Assembly (NCBI RefSeq): GCF_901709675.1 | Contig: NC_051099.1 | Coordinates: 9,674,501 to 9,738,500 of the forward strand | Reading direction: 5' to 3' | Length of the DNA stretch: 64,000 nt | From: Syngnathus acus | Taxonomy: Eukaryota; Chordata; Actinopteri; Syngnathiformes; Syngnathidae | Shown: piece by piece, positions 55,127 to 64,000 of the stretch | Layout of the letters: each line of letters starts with the position of its first letter | Numbering within the stretch: position 1 is the first letter of the stretch | Position numbers and translations under genes: made by a program | Notes under the pieces: model-generated | What the model was told of the DNA's origin: nothing | The model's database searches: none | The model's input: the letters and a program-made list of their open reading frames with translations, nothing else

Positions 55127-56690
55127 ATGGGATGTACCGGTGTCTCTGCTAAACTAGGAGCAAGGGGGACTCCACATGCCAAGTGGATCCTCTGCTGCGT
55201 TGTGGTTGAAGCATGCTATGGTCTATTGATTCATGTGAATAGACCCATTGAAAAAGTCAACAGAAGGAGAAGGTGGTCACATGAGGAAAACCATATACAC
55301 TGGTCATGGGCTGGTCATGGGACCCCAGAAAACCCATACAAAACCAACACTTGGTACCGGTGTGTAAAGTTCACTATGAGATCCAACACAGGAGGCGTGC
55401 TGTGTGTGTTCCAAACTCCCCCTTCCTCCACGCAAGTTCACCTAGAGGCCAAAGTGATGGACATTAGTGAAGCGAAACGTATGGCCTCTATGGGAGGAGT
55501 TGGATGCCAACACCGTGCTGTCACAGTCAGTGATGCTACCCCTACCGCCCTGGACTCACAGAAAGGAACCTGTGATCGAACTCTTTTGGATTAATCTCAA
55601 TGTGACTGTGAAGGACGAAAGATGCCACAAGTGGCCTAAACAAAAAGGCTACCTGGAATTAAAGATTAAGATTAAAGATTAAAGTCCCAATGATCGTCAC
55701 ACACACACCTGGGTGTGGTGAAATTTGTCCTCTGCATTTAACCCATCCCCATGTGATTTTAATCCATCCCCTGGGGGAGAGGGGAGCAGTGAGCAGCAGC
55801 GGTGCCGCGCTCGGGAATCAGTTGGTGATCTAACCCCCCAATTCCAACCCCTAATGCTGAGTGCCAAGCAGGGAGGCAATGGGTCCCATTTTTATAGTCT
55901 TTGGTATGACCCGGCCGGGGTTTGAACCCACAACCTTCCAGTCTCAGGGCGGACACTCTACCACTAGGCCACTGAGCTGGACTACACGTGTTACAAACAC
56001 GGAAATGAAACCCACAAATGCATGGATGATGACTGCCCTCCAGAAGGAAACTGGATGGGAGCCTTGAACATCACCACTGAGTGCCAGGATAGGAGTGTGT
56101 GCACCAGTGTGGGTAACAGACCACACCCGAAGATACAGCATCATGAGATGACAACGGCACACAACTCTTCTGGACGTCGACACAGGGCTGTTGCGACCTT
56201 TGCGACATGATACCTGGGGTATGAATGCCCCAAGCAGCCATAAAGTATGTTCTGTCAGAGACTGAATCGTTCATGCACTATTTCCTTGGATCGGAGTTGG
56301 AAAACAATCACTCTTCATAGAGACCGAACTATTTTCTATTTTTCGTGAATCTCTCGCTGATAGATAAAACAGAGAGATCCAGGCTATTGGACTAATGGTC
56401 TTGCAGAACAGGATGGTTCTAAAAGTGAGTAAAGCCATCACATCCCCTGTGTTTCCAACAGAATCATGTTGATGGAATAAAGGTGGAAAATACAAGCCCA
56501 ACCTCCGTAGATCCATGTTCCAGGATAGAACTCCGGACTAAGATGTCTATCCCTTTTGGAGGCTGTTTGACGGCAATTGGGAGCACCTTCTTTTGAAAGT
56601 TACAGTTCTTTTAATTGCCATGCTACTATTTCTCTGTATTTTTACATCATGCATCATACTTTGTATTCGTCACATGGTGACTAAAATGTT
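55127..56690 (+). pseudogene. env: ERV3 env remnant, interrupted by SINE
   Basis: After the integrase end, a 155-codon open segment (55127-55594) has the position and character of a retroviral surface subunit, with several Cys and Trp residues. A SINE at 55679-55985 splits it. Env-like sequence continues beyond and ends with a hydrophobic segment near 56590-56660, consistent with a transmembrane anchor and short tail. Frames are broken. Assignment rests on order after pol and on the anchor; no complete fusion domain was identified. Confidence 0.65.
55679..55985 (-). mobile_element. tRNA-derived SINE, with tRNA-like head
   Basis: This is the most complete copy of its family. On the minus strand the head (CCAGCTCAGTGGCCTAGTGG, then a B-box GGTTCAAACCC near 55925) is followed by the body and a TTTAATCTTTAATC-type tail at 55665-55685. 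RNA polymerase III promoter boxes are recognisable. Confidence 0.88.
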
Positions 56691-56871
56691 GACATCAGCA
56701 TTTGCTGTCCAAAATGTGATGTTGGTCCGGCGTCAACAAGATGACTGTGACCAACTTGCGTAATTTGATGCCTACCCTGTTTGATGTTAAACATGGCCAA
56801 AGCCGGATGGAGAGCTATAGTTCTGATAAACTCTATAATGTGAACTTTCATACTTTGTGATGTTGATATAC
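56691..56871 (+). other. Degraded sequence between env and MITE
   Basis: Probably 3' untranslated ERV sequence by position; no motif seen. Confidence 0.35.
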
Positions 56872-56873
56872 TA

Positions 56874-57711
56874 CCGTGATTTTCCATGCAAAATACGCCC
56901 CCGTGCATAATACGCACCCTAAAAATGGCATGTCGATGCTGGAAAAAAGCCTGTACCCATGTATAATACGCACCCAAATTTTGACTCTTACTTAAGTCCG
57001 TAAACGTAAAATTATTTCAGAAAAAAGATCATCTTTGGGAACAACCGGATGTTATTCTGCCGGTCAGTATCACTGCGCATGCGCTAGCAAACTCGATAGC
57101 GGAGAAATGTTTCGGATTTGTGTAGGGTACATTGTGACAGCAAACGAGCAGGTGATCGAGCAAGCGTCTGATACGAGAGCATTGTGTTCGTATGGAGCGT
57201 GTTTGAAGTGAACAGCAGAGAAGAAAGGAACAAGGCAAAGTGTTGTGAAATAAAATATTACCTGTAATACGCATTTTGTTATTTGCTGATTGAAACTGCT
57301 AATTAAACTGTGAATTGTAACTAATAGGTAGAGAACTGAACTCTCGCTCTTTATATAGCTGACACGTCTTGCGCATCCGTTCTGCGCATACTGTCATGGC
57401 GGCCCCGTATGATATCCGGTCTGCGATGGAGATTAAAAAACAAACAATATTTGACAATAACACACCATCAAGGATTGCACAATCGCATCAAACGATGTGT
57501 CGTCAATTATGAATTTTACTGACTAAGTGTGTTGGGCAGGATGGCTGAATGCGATGCGCGATTGACAACAAACAAGAAGAAAGGTGTGATTTCAAGTTTT
57601 ATTTCGAGGGAGATTTTCTTCAAAAATTGTTGTACCCATGCATAATGCGCACCCCAGATTTTAGGACAATAAATTAGTTAGATTTTGCGCATTATGCATG
57701 GAAAATCACGG
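56874..57711. mobile_element. CCGTGATTTTCC MITE
   Basis: This 838-bp element has TA at 56872-56873 and 57712-57713 and ends CCGTGATTTTCCATGCAAAA and complement. It has the same interior as 3490 and 33403 (GGCATGTCGATGCTGG, CAACCGGATGTTATTCTGCC). It inserted between env and the LTR of the plus-strand provirus. Confidence 0.88.
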
Positions 57712-57789
57712 TATGTTGTGTATGCATATACTCATGTATGTATACAAGTAATGGCTGATGTTTTGTTCTCCTATGGAATCTAATGTTAA

Positions 57790-57799
57790 ACAGGGGGGA
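57790..57799 (+). promoter_or_regulatory. Polypurine tract
   Basis: ACAGGGGGGA directly precedes the TGTTAGG start of the LTR. This is the usual plus-strand primer site of a retrovirus and marks the following LTR as a 3' LTR of the upstream pol-env. Confidence 0.75.
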
Positions 57800-58292
57800 T
57801 GTTAGGAAATATGTCAAATATTATCATTAGAGTCTATGTATCTATGTGTGCAAGATCTTCCACAGTATGTGACAGTTTGACCTTGTGCCCGGGGATTTCC
57901 AACCGATTTGGAATGTTAAGAGAACAAGGGTGTTTTTCATGGTTCAGGATGTTTATGGCTAAAGCCATATGTCGCTTTAAAAAATGGCATCCTGGTTTGA
58001 ACAATGACATCGTTGAGAGGTCCATACTGCTCGCCTTAAGCTCTAACATCCTTGTTTTTCTGAAATCATGAGATGAACTTACTGCTGTGAACAAGAGAAG
58101 CGATACATTTGTCTAAACTCCACCCATTGCATTTATTCAATAAAAAGGGGCCAGCCTGTGGCTGGAGCGCGGTTCGGGCCACACACCCTGTGTGTGTGTG
58201 TCTCGGGCGCCCTCCTACTGGAGTAGTTGGCCTGATGAAGACAACTCTCGGTCTGACGAAATTCTTTGTGTAAAATGTTGACGAACCCAACA
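57800..58292 (+). repeat. LTR between ERV3 env and ERV2 leader
   Basis: This 493-bp sequence runs from TGTTAGGAAATATG to GAACCCAACA, with AATAAA at 58139-58144. It differs from the ERV1 LTR except at the ends. Leader and gag sequence of a second copy follow 160 bp downstream, so it may also have served as a 5' LTR. No primer-binding site is found right after it. Confidence 0.75.
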
Positions 58293-58321
58293 GTAAGGGT
58301 GAAGGTGATGGACTAGCCAAG

Positions 58322-58448
58322 CATGCTCTCACTGGAGCAGTTCGCAGCCGAGTAAGCGGTCGGGATGAGGATCAGCACCTCCAAATCTGAGTCCATGGTC
58401 CTCAGTCGGAAAAGGGTGGAATGCCCTCTCCGGATCGGGGATGAGATC
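58322..58448 (+). mobile_element. Rex3 fragment
   Basis: CTCACTGGAGCAGTTCGCAG to GGATCGGGGATGAGATCC matches Rex3 at 40447-40568. It lies where the primer-binding site of ERV2 would be expected. Confidence 0.85.
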
Positions 58449-58575
58449 CCTCACATACCCACTGCTGGTGGACGTAGGAGGACGTGCTGCATTGTCGACA
58501 AGCCAGCGTCCATTAGGAGGACCTGGACAAGAAAGACCTGGGAAGAGAATCTGTCGCTGGGCCAGCATCTTAGGT

Positions 58576-59513
58576 CATGAAATCTTTCGAGAGGTTAGTG
58601 CTGAACCACCTGAAGGATGTCACGGGCCCCCTGCTTGCCCCCCTCCAGTTTGCCTACCGGGCAAACAGGTCGGTGGATGATGCGGTCAACATGGGACTGC
58701 ACTACATCCTGCACCACCTGGAACACCCCAGGAACGTACGCCAGGATCCTGTTTGTGGACTTCAGCTCGGCGTTCAACACCATCGCTCCTGCAATCCTCC
58801 AACAGAAGCTCATCCAGCTCGCGGTGCCTGCCTCCACCTGTCAGTGGATCACCAGCTTCCTGACCAACAGGAGACAGCGTGTGAGGCTGGGGAGCATCAC
58901 ATCTGACACCCGGACCACCAATACTGGAGCCCCTCAGTCGTGCGTCCTCTCCCCACTGCTCTTCTCTCTCTACACCAACGATTTCTCCTCAGGACCAGGA
59001 AACGTGCAAGTAACAGACCCTTCTCACCCAGGTTGCAGTCTGTTTGAACTACTCCCCTCCGGATGGTGTTATAGAGCTCTGTACGCCAAAACCAGCAGAC
59101 ACAGAGACAGCTTCTTCCCTCAGGCTGTTGCTCTGATGAACTCACACCACTCTTAGAGTCTCAGAGTCATTACTGTGCAATAACATCCTGCTCTCCACAC
59201 CTTTTTTGAATTGTCTACACTGTTTGTACTATGTGTCCTCTCTGCATCCATTGCAGCCTGGTCATCCTGGAAGAGGGACCCTCCCATCTGTGGTCTCTTC
59301 TCAAGGTTTCTCATTTCCTCTAGCTGGAGTTTTGAGTTTTTCCTTGCCCTCTTGGGAGTTTAAGATCAGGGGATGTTTGGAATATTTGCCAATTTTCACA
59401 TGTCCTGAGTGTTGTTAGTCACCTAAATGTTGAACAGAGGCTGTGATTTACCAAAGTCAAATTCCTTGTTTGGCACGCTCAAACATGGCGATTAAAAAAA
59501 CTCTTGAATCTCA
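58576..59513 (+). mobile_element. Rex1-like LINE, 5'-truncated and internally deleted
   Basis: RT starts at KSFERLVLNHLKDV, with QFAYRANRSVDDAV, FVDFSSAFNTI and CVLSPLLFSLYTND. The frame is shifted near 58740. Sequence then jumps from about 59008 to the C-terminal LFELLPSG region, so the catalytic FADD segment is deleted. The 3' UTR and CTTGAATC end match 16102-16520. It inserted in the ERV2 leader at AGGT. Confidence 0.9.
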
Positions 59514-59990
59514 GGTCTGCCTTCGTCTGACAACAGTGGATTGACGGGATCCGGAAGTGCAACAAACCAGGGGACAAGTAAGTAAAAGCCTGACGAGTGA
59601 CATAGAGGTTAAGATGGTGCGTGAAAGAGTGTTGGATTTGGCCTAGACAATTGGCTTAAATGAAATTCCAAATTTCGCCAGCAGATGGTGACAAAACCTT
59701 GACATGAGAGACCTGAAGAAGTTAAGATAGGTTAATAGTTAGTTTTTCAAAATTAATGATTCATATTAATAGTACTTTTATCAGAGATAGTGTTAATGTT
59801 AAATTGACCTGATAATAGATCAGTAGTCACAATAACTGATTAGAAGGACATATTCTGGATAAAACATGGACACACAACTTTGGATGATTTTATATTATTT
59901 TTGCTTTGACATATTATATTGAAACTGCTTGAATATTTTAATCTGCTGATTTTTAATCTTTTAAATTCGATTGACATTGAACTTCTATTT

Positions 59991-61690
59991 AAACCTTTTT
60001 TCTTTAACTCTTATTCTCTTAAATCATTAACTTTCCATTGAGGGATTGTTTAGAAGCATTAGGTTTGAGACTAACTGCTGACATTTAATCTTTTAATTTC
60101 GAATAAAGGTGATTTTCTATTTACCGTAATTTTTGGACTAAAAGTCGCTCCGGAATATAGGTCGCATTAGCCATAAAATGCCCAATAACGTGAAAAAAAA
60201 CATATATAAGTCGCTACGGAGTATAAGTCGCATTTTGGGGGGAAATTTATTCGACAAAATCCAACACCAAAACCAGACATGAACGAGCAACAACAGGCTA
60301 AACGATAGGTATGCTAACGTGACATAAACACAAACGAAGAGCTGAGAACGGGCCTGACGTAACATTCAGAGTTATTCAAAAAACTATTACATAAATAACA
60401 CGTTTATAAAACCATCTGTGTCACTCCAATTCATTAAATCCATCGATTGTCCTTTGTCAACAATGGGTGCGCGCAGCTGACGGCGCTTGCACTTCAAAAT
60501 ATTCCACAGGCCCATATAACGATATATAAATTAGATATCAAATAACTATTATATAAGCAATAGTATTATCAAACCATCTGTGCACTCTAAATCATTAAAT
60601 CCATCGATCAAATTCCTCGTCCTTTGTCAACAACGCCGCGCGTGCGCCCTGACGTCAGCCTCGTCGTTATTCCACAGATCTACTATATAACTATATTGTA
60701 GCGTTAACAAAGTTCAAGGAAAGACGTGGGTTTGGTAAACGGCTCTTTATTTAACAAAACAAACTTCCAGGCGTGTGGCGGCGTGGACTTCCAGCCACGG
60801 AAGTGGAAGAGAGCTCCATACAATAGGACCGGGCGTGCGTAAAAGCCATGACCGAGCCCTATCCACCGTCCCCGGACAGCCACTCGGCCGAGCGCCGGCC
60901 CCAGACTTCAATCCACAGAGGTGGAAGAGAGCTCCATAGAATAGGACCGGGCGTGCGTAAAAGCCATGACCGAGCCCCATCCACCGTCCCCGGACAGCCA
61001 CCCGGCCGAGCGCCGGCCCCAGACTTCCATCCACGGAGGTGAAAGAGAGCTCCATAGAATAGGACCGGCCGTGCGTAAAAGCCATAATAGTTTTTCAAAC
61101 CTTCTGTGTCACTCCAAATCCTTAAATCCTTCAAACTCTTCGTCCTCCGTGTCACTTAGAAACAAAGCCGCTAATGATGCCGGTAGTACCGTGGGGCCCT
61201 TCGTCATCTTCGTCATCCCGTGATCAATCTTTGTCCTTTTTGTAAACAACCGCCGCGCACACCGCTGCTGACATCTGACACTTGAAATTCAAATTACAGT
61301 AATCCCTTGCTACATCGCGGTTCCACTTTTTTTTTTTTGAAATTTTTTGAAAAAAAACATATAAGTCGCTCCTTATGATAAGTCGCCCCCCCACCCAAAC
61401 TATGAAAAAAAAACGCGATTTATAGTCCGAAAATTACGGTAAACCTTTTTTCTTTAACTTTTATTCTCTTAAATCATTAACTTTCGATTAAGGGATTGTT
61501 TAGAAGCATTAGGCTCAAGACTAACTGCTGACATTTAATCTTTTAATTTCGAATAAAGGTGATTTTCTATTTAAACCTTTTTTCTTTAACTTTTATTCTC
61601 TTAAATCATTAACTTTCGATTGAGGGATTGTTTAGAAGCATTAGGCTCAAGACTAACTGCTGACATTTAATCTTTTAATTTCTAAAGTTA
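59991..61690 (+). repeat. 132-bp unit, three tandem copies split by MITE
   Basis: Copies start at 59991, 61441 and 61573, each beginning AAACCTTTTTTCTTTAAC and ending GGTGATTTTCTATTT. The MITE at 60124 sits exactly at a unit boundary (TTTAAA). The third copy is slightly shorter. Confidence 0.85.
60124..61439. mobile_element. CCGTAATTTTTGG MITE with internal 118-bp expansion
   Basis: This is a 1316-bp sister of 52674-53769, between TA dinucleotides. It carries two extra copies of a 118-bp unit (ATGACCGAGCCC... at 60848 and 60966, ending at the GTGGAAGAGAGCTCC motif) which explains its greater length. Confidence 0.88.
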
Positions 61691-61694
61691 AAAG

Positions 61695-61880
61695 TGCACG
61701 AGATACGGCTTTGGTTTGTCCGAGCCATGAGATACGGCTTTGGTTTGTCCTAGCTATGAGATACGGCTTGGGTTTGTCCAAGCCATGGGATACGGCTTTG
61801 GTTTGTCCAAGCCATGAGATACGGCTTTGGTTTGTCCGACCTATGAAATACGGCTTTGTTTTTTCCGAGCCAAGAAACAG
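61695..61880 (+). repeat. 29-bp minisatellite, six copies
   Basis: Unit core GAGATACGGCTTTGGTTTG, then TCCGAGCCAT. A single copy is present in the ERV1 leader (9465-9495), so it expanded in the ERV2 copy. Confidence 0.88.
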
Positions 61881-62168
61881 CTTGGGTCCAAGACCCAGTG
61901 GAAGTTACGGGTTAAGAAAAACAGAGCTTTTTCTTAATTGAAGAAGGGCGTAGATTCTTTTTTGTCCGTTTTTCCAAGCTGTTTGCCTGAAAGTTGTGTG
62001 ATTGAGAGTGTGACTGGTAGGATAAATTGACTAAAAACAGTTCTCGCATTAATCCAAGGTAATAACATAGGTTGTACATTTGTTGAAAGGTCAATTTAAA
62101 CCTACATTGAGGATCCTCAAAAGAAAAATTTAGAAAAAAAATGTATAAACCTAAAATACCAAATTAAG

Positions 62169-62660
62169 ATGGGAAAGGAAAACGGTAAATCTCTAGCTCT
62201 TGAAGGAGATGGCGAGTAGATTTTCTAATTGTATGCGATACACGTTGAAGTGGAAGAATAAGTATGGAGCAGAAGGAAAGTTGAATGATGAAATGTGGAA
62301 GAAGTGGTAGAAATTTTGGAGGAGAGTGTGGCTAGGAAGCCAAAGGGATTGAGAAAGGAAAGAAAAGAGAGAGAAGTCCTTTGTGCTAGAGTGTAGTTGA
62401 AAGCTTCACAAGAGAGAAGAGAACAAAATCAAGAGACAAAACAAATAAAGATGAAAAGTGATGAGGTCACAAGTGTTTGTCAGACCAGAACACAATAAGG
62501 CCCCAGTGCGCAGGTGCAAGGCCGCAGCTCAAGCCGTGGCTCAAGCAAAGGTGCAAGAGGAGCTTCCATTCTGATGCAATTCATGTATCCGAATTTAAAA
62601 GACCTGACGTCTCCCCCATATGACAGCAAAACATGTCATTGTCAGATTATTAGAACATTT
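62169..62660 (+). pseudogene. gag: ERV2 gag: matrix region, degraded
   Basis: ATG at 62169-62171 opens MGK, with an early stop at about 62214 in the same frame. Later sequence keeps the order of ERV1 gag: a QERREQ-like region near 62400, an FVRPE-type stretch near 62475 and a PPY remnant near 62615 in the late-domain position. Similarity then stops and the unassigned block begins. Confidence 0.75.
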
Positions 62661-62689
62661 TTTTAGATTATTAGAGCTCCTGTCCATAC

Positions 62690-63443
62690 AAGTATAACAA
62701 TGCTGTTTGTATGCCCAATGACAAATGACCAGAGATCAAATTGTGTGTGCACACTAAAGTTAAAATTTGCAAATCAAGCGGTAAAGAAATGTAAATTGCT
62801 TCTATCGTATGTGTTAAAATGATGAAATTGGCTAAACCTTTAGTGCAAAGAAATTTGCTAGACTGTGGTCTATCCAATTTGCACCGCAAAACAGAAACAA
62901 TTTTGAAAAATAAAAAAAGAGAGAAAAAGAAAGAAATCTGTGGGCAGAAACTGGTTTTCACCAGTGCTCAATAGTGTCTCACCTTGAAGACAAATTCGAA
63001 AGACAGAGAAAACATGTTTACAGGAATTGGATGAAGCAAAATTGTGAATTCAAGACATTGCAATGCTTGATTTAATAGGAATAATTGATTGGTTGTCTTA
63101 TAAGATTATACAAGCTTCTATATGTGAGTAAAACCCGAGAGATTGAGGTCTTTAAATTTAAGAACAAAGAGAAAATTCAGATTACTTTGCCAGCAGTTTT
63201 TTGTGTTGAGTTTGTTTTCTTTTTGATTGGTGGATTGTTCTATCAGGAACCTTGAGTTGAAAATGGTATATGAATGTTGTGTGGAGGGGTAGAAAGACTC
63301 CTTTTTGGAGACTGTGTGAGATGCAAATGAGCAAGTTTGAATGATTGCCTGAATGAAAGGAAAATACAGGTTGAATGGTTGAAGTTGTTGGAGACTACTA
63401 TGGGAAATGAGTAGAAAACCTTTCAAAAAAAGAGTGATTTTGA
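62690..63443 (+). repeat. Unassigned ERV-associated block, copy 2
   Basis: It matches 50160-52440 in order with several deletions, without that copy's SINE, hAT MITE and microsatellite insertions. It lies just downstream of gag, as copy 1 lies upstream of pol. No coding motif found. Confidence 0.65.
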
Positions 63444-63446
63444 GTA

Positions 63447-64000
63447 CCGTATTTTCCGCCCTAAAAGGCGCACCGGGTTATAAGGCGCACCTTCAATGAA
63501 CGGCCCATTTTGGACTTTGTCCATATATAAGGCGCACCGGATTATAAGGCGCATAAAATAGAAGCTATACTGCATCAAACTGAGGTTGACTAGGGTTGCG
63601 GTATGCATCCACTAGCCAATAACCAACGAGCCCTCTGTAAACAATCGCGTTTCTCAAACGATCTCCTATAAAATGATCAGAACTGACTAAAGTTCGATCT
63701 AACGCATTGGTACTACTTACCTATGTTTCCCTTCCATATCGATCCGTAGATTTACTCGAAACATTAACAGAGCAGCCTATTCTGACATGAAATAGCCTGG
63801 TACGTATAGCAGCTATCGCAATAGCATTAGCCATCCGCAAAGTCTCACGAGCCTCAGCTCGCAATCTCCCATGAGCCTCAGCAAAGTGTAAACAATCGCG
63901 TTTCTCAAACGATCTCCTATAAAATGATCAGAACTGACTAAAGTTCGATCTAACGCATTGGTACTACTTACCTATGTTTCCCTTCCATATCGATCCGTAG
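63447..64000 (+). mobile_element. CCGTATTTTCCGCCC MITE, left part
   Basis: It starts after TA with CCGTATTTTCCGCCCTAAAA, followed by GGCGCACCGG repeats. The interior matches 37159-38196, with two copies of the TGTAAACAATCGCGTTTCTC block (63638 and 63889). It runs off the window. Confidence 0.85.

Larger units (their letters stand above)
58449..62168 (+). other. ERV2 5' leader, interrupted and locally amplified
   Basis: Segments at 58449-58575, 59514-59600, 61690-61720 and 62030-62110 match the ERV1 leader in the same order (GCCAGCATCTTAGGT, GGATTGACGGGATCC, GATACGGCTTTGGTTTGTCC, GAGGATCCTCAA). It is split by a LINE (58576-59513) and a MITE (60124-61439), and it contains a 132-bp triplication and a 29-bp minisatellite that ERV1 lacks. 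Confidence 0.8.

Noticed and set aside
58293-58321. Primer-binding site after the 57800-58292 LTR
   Set aside because: GTAAGGGTGAAGGTGATGGA does not match the 3' end of a tRNA that I recognise, and the ERV1-type site is absent.

Overview
The window is vertebrate nuclear DNA, almost certainly from a teleost fish. There is no operon-like coding, and the sequence is a dense, nested set of transposable elements. The fish signature is specific: a near full-length Rex3 (RTE-clade) LINE that carries the classic Rex3 primer sites, Rex1/CR1-like and L2-like LINEs, several Tc1-like transposons, a BEL/Pao fragment, tRNA-derived SINEs, hAT and Tigger-like MITEs, and class I (gamma/epsilon-like) endogenous retroviruses (ERVs). 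The species cannot be named. No complete host gene is visible. The best host-gene candidate is one possible internal exon at 41798-41960 (minus).

Layout. (1) 1-11134 is ERV1 on the minus strand: 5' LTR 10706-11134, tRNA-Phe primer-binding site, leader, gag, protease, RT, RNase H, integrase. It is broken by a Rex1-like LINE (1-1303, which keeps a long open reading frame running off the window edge), a TA-flanked MITE with a nested SINE (3490-4454), a minisatellite-bearing LTR element (5591-7978) that replaces the gag-protease junction, and hAT insertions (9297-9375, 9695-10636). (2) 11135-22837 holds a Rex3 tail, MITE and Tc1 fragments, a solo LTR with 5-bp target duplications (14012-14372), a BEL/Pao integrase remnant between two 310-bp direct repeats, a Rex1-like LINE RT, and a 760-bp hairpin of two inverted MITEs. 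(3) 22838-28510 has an ERV-type solo LTR, an almost intact Tc1 element (one nonsense codon plus an early frameshift) with a nested SINE, and nested hAT MITEs with intact 8-bp duplications. (4) 28511-31567 is unremarkable AT-rich DNA. (5) 31568-50147 has Tc1, L2-like LINE, a near full-length Rex3, the candidate exon, another solo LTR, a hAT inside a Tc1, and a second L2-like LINE inside GC-rich repeats. (6) 50160-63443 holds plus-strand retroviral sequence in the order unassigned block, pol-env, polypurine tract plus LTR, leader-gag, unassigned block. This order is what two proviruses in tandem sharing an LTR would give. It is cut by MITEs, SINEs and a LINE. (7) 63447-64000 is the start of another MITE.

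The insertions are nested, and many junctions are clean enough (TA, 5-bp, 8-bp or 13-bp target duplications) to order them in time. None of the retroviral reading frames is intact. The most unusual signals are the tandem provirus arrangement with local repeat expansions in its leader, the 32-bp minisatellite open in all three forward frames, and a set of MITEs that share a CCGTA-type terminus but have unrelated interiors.
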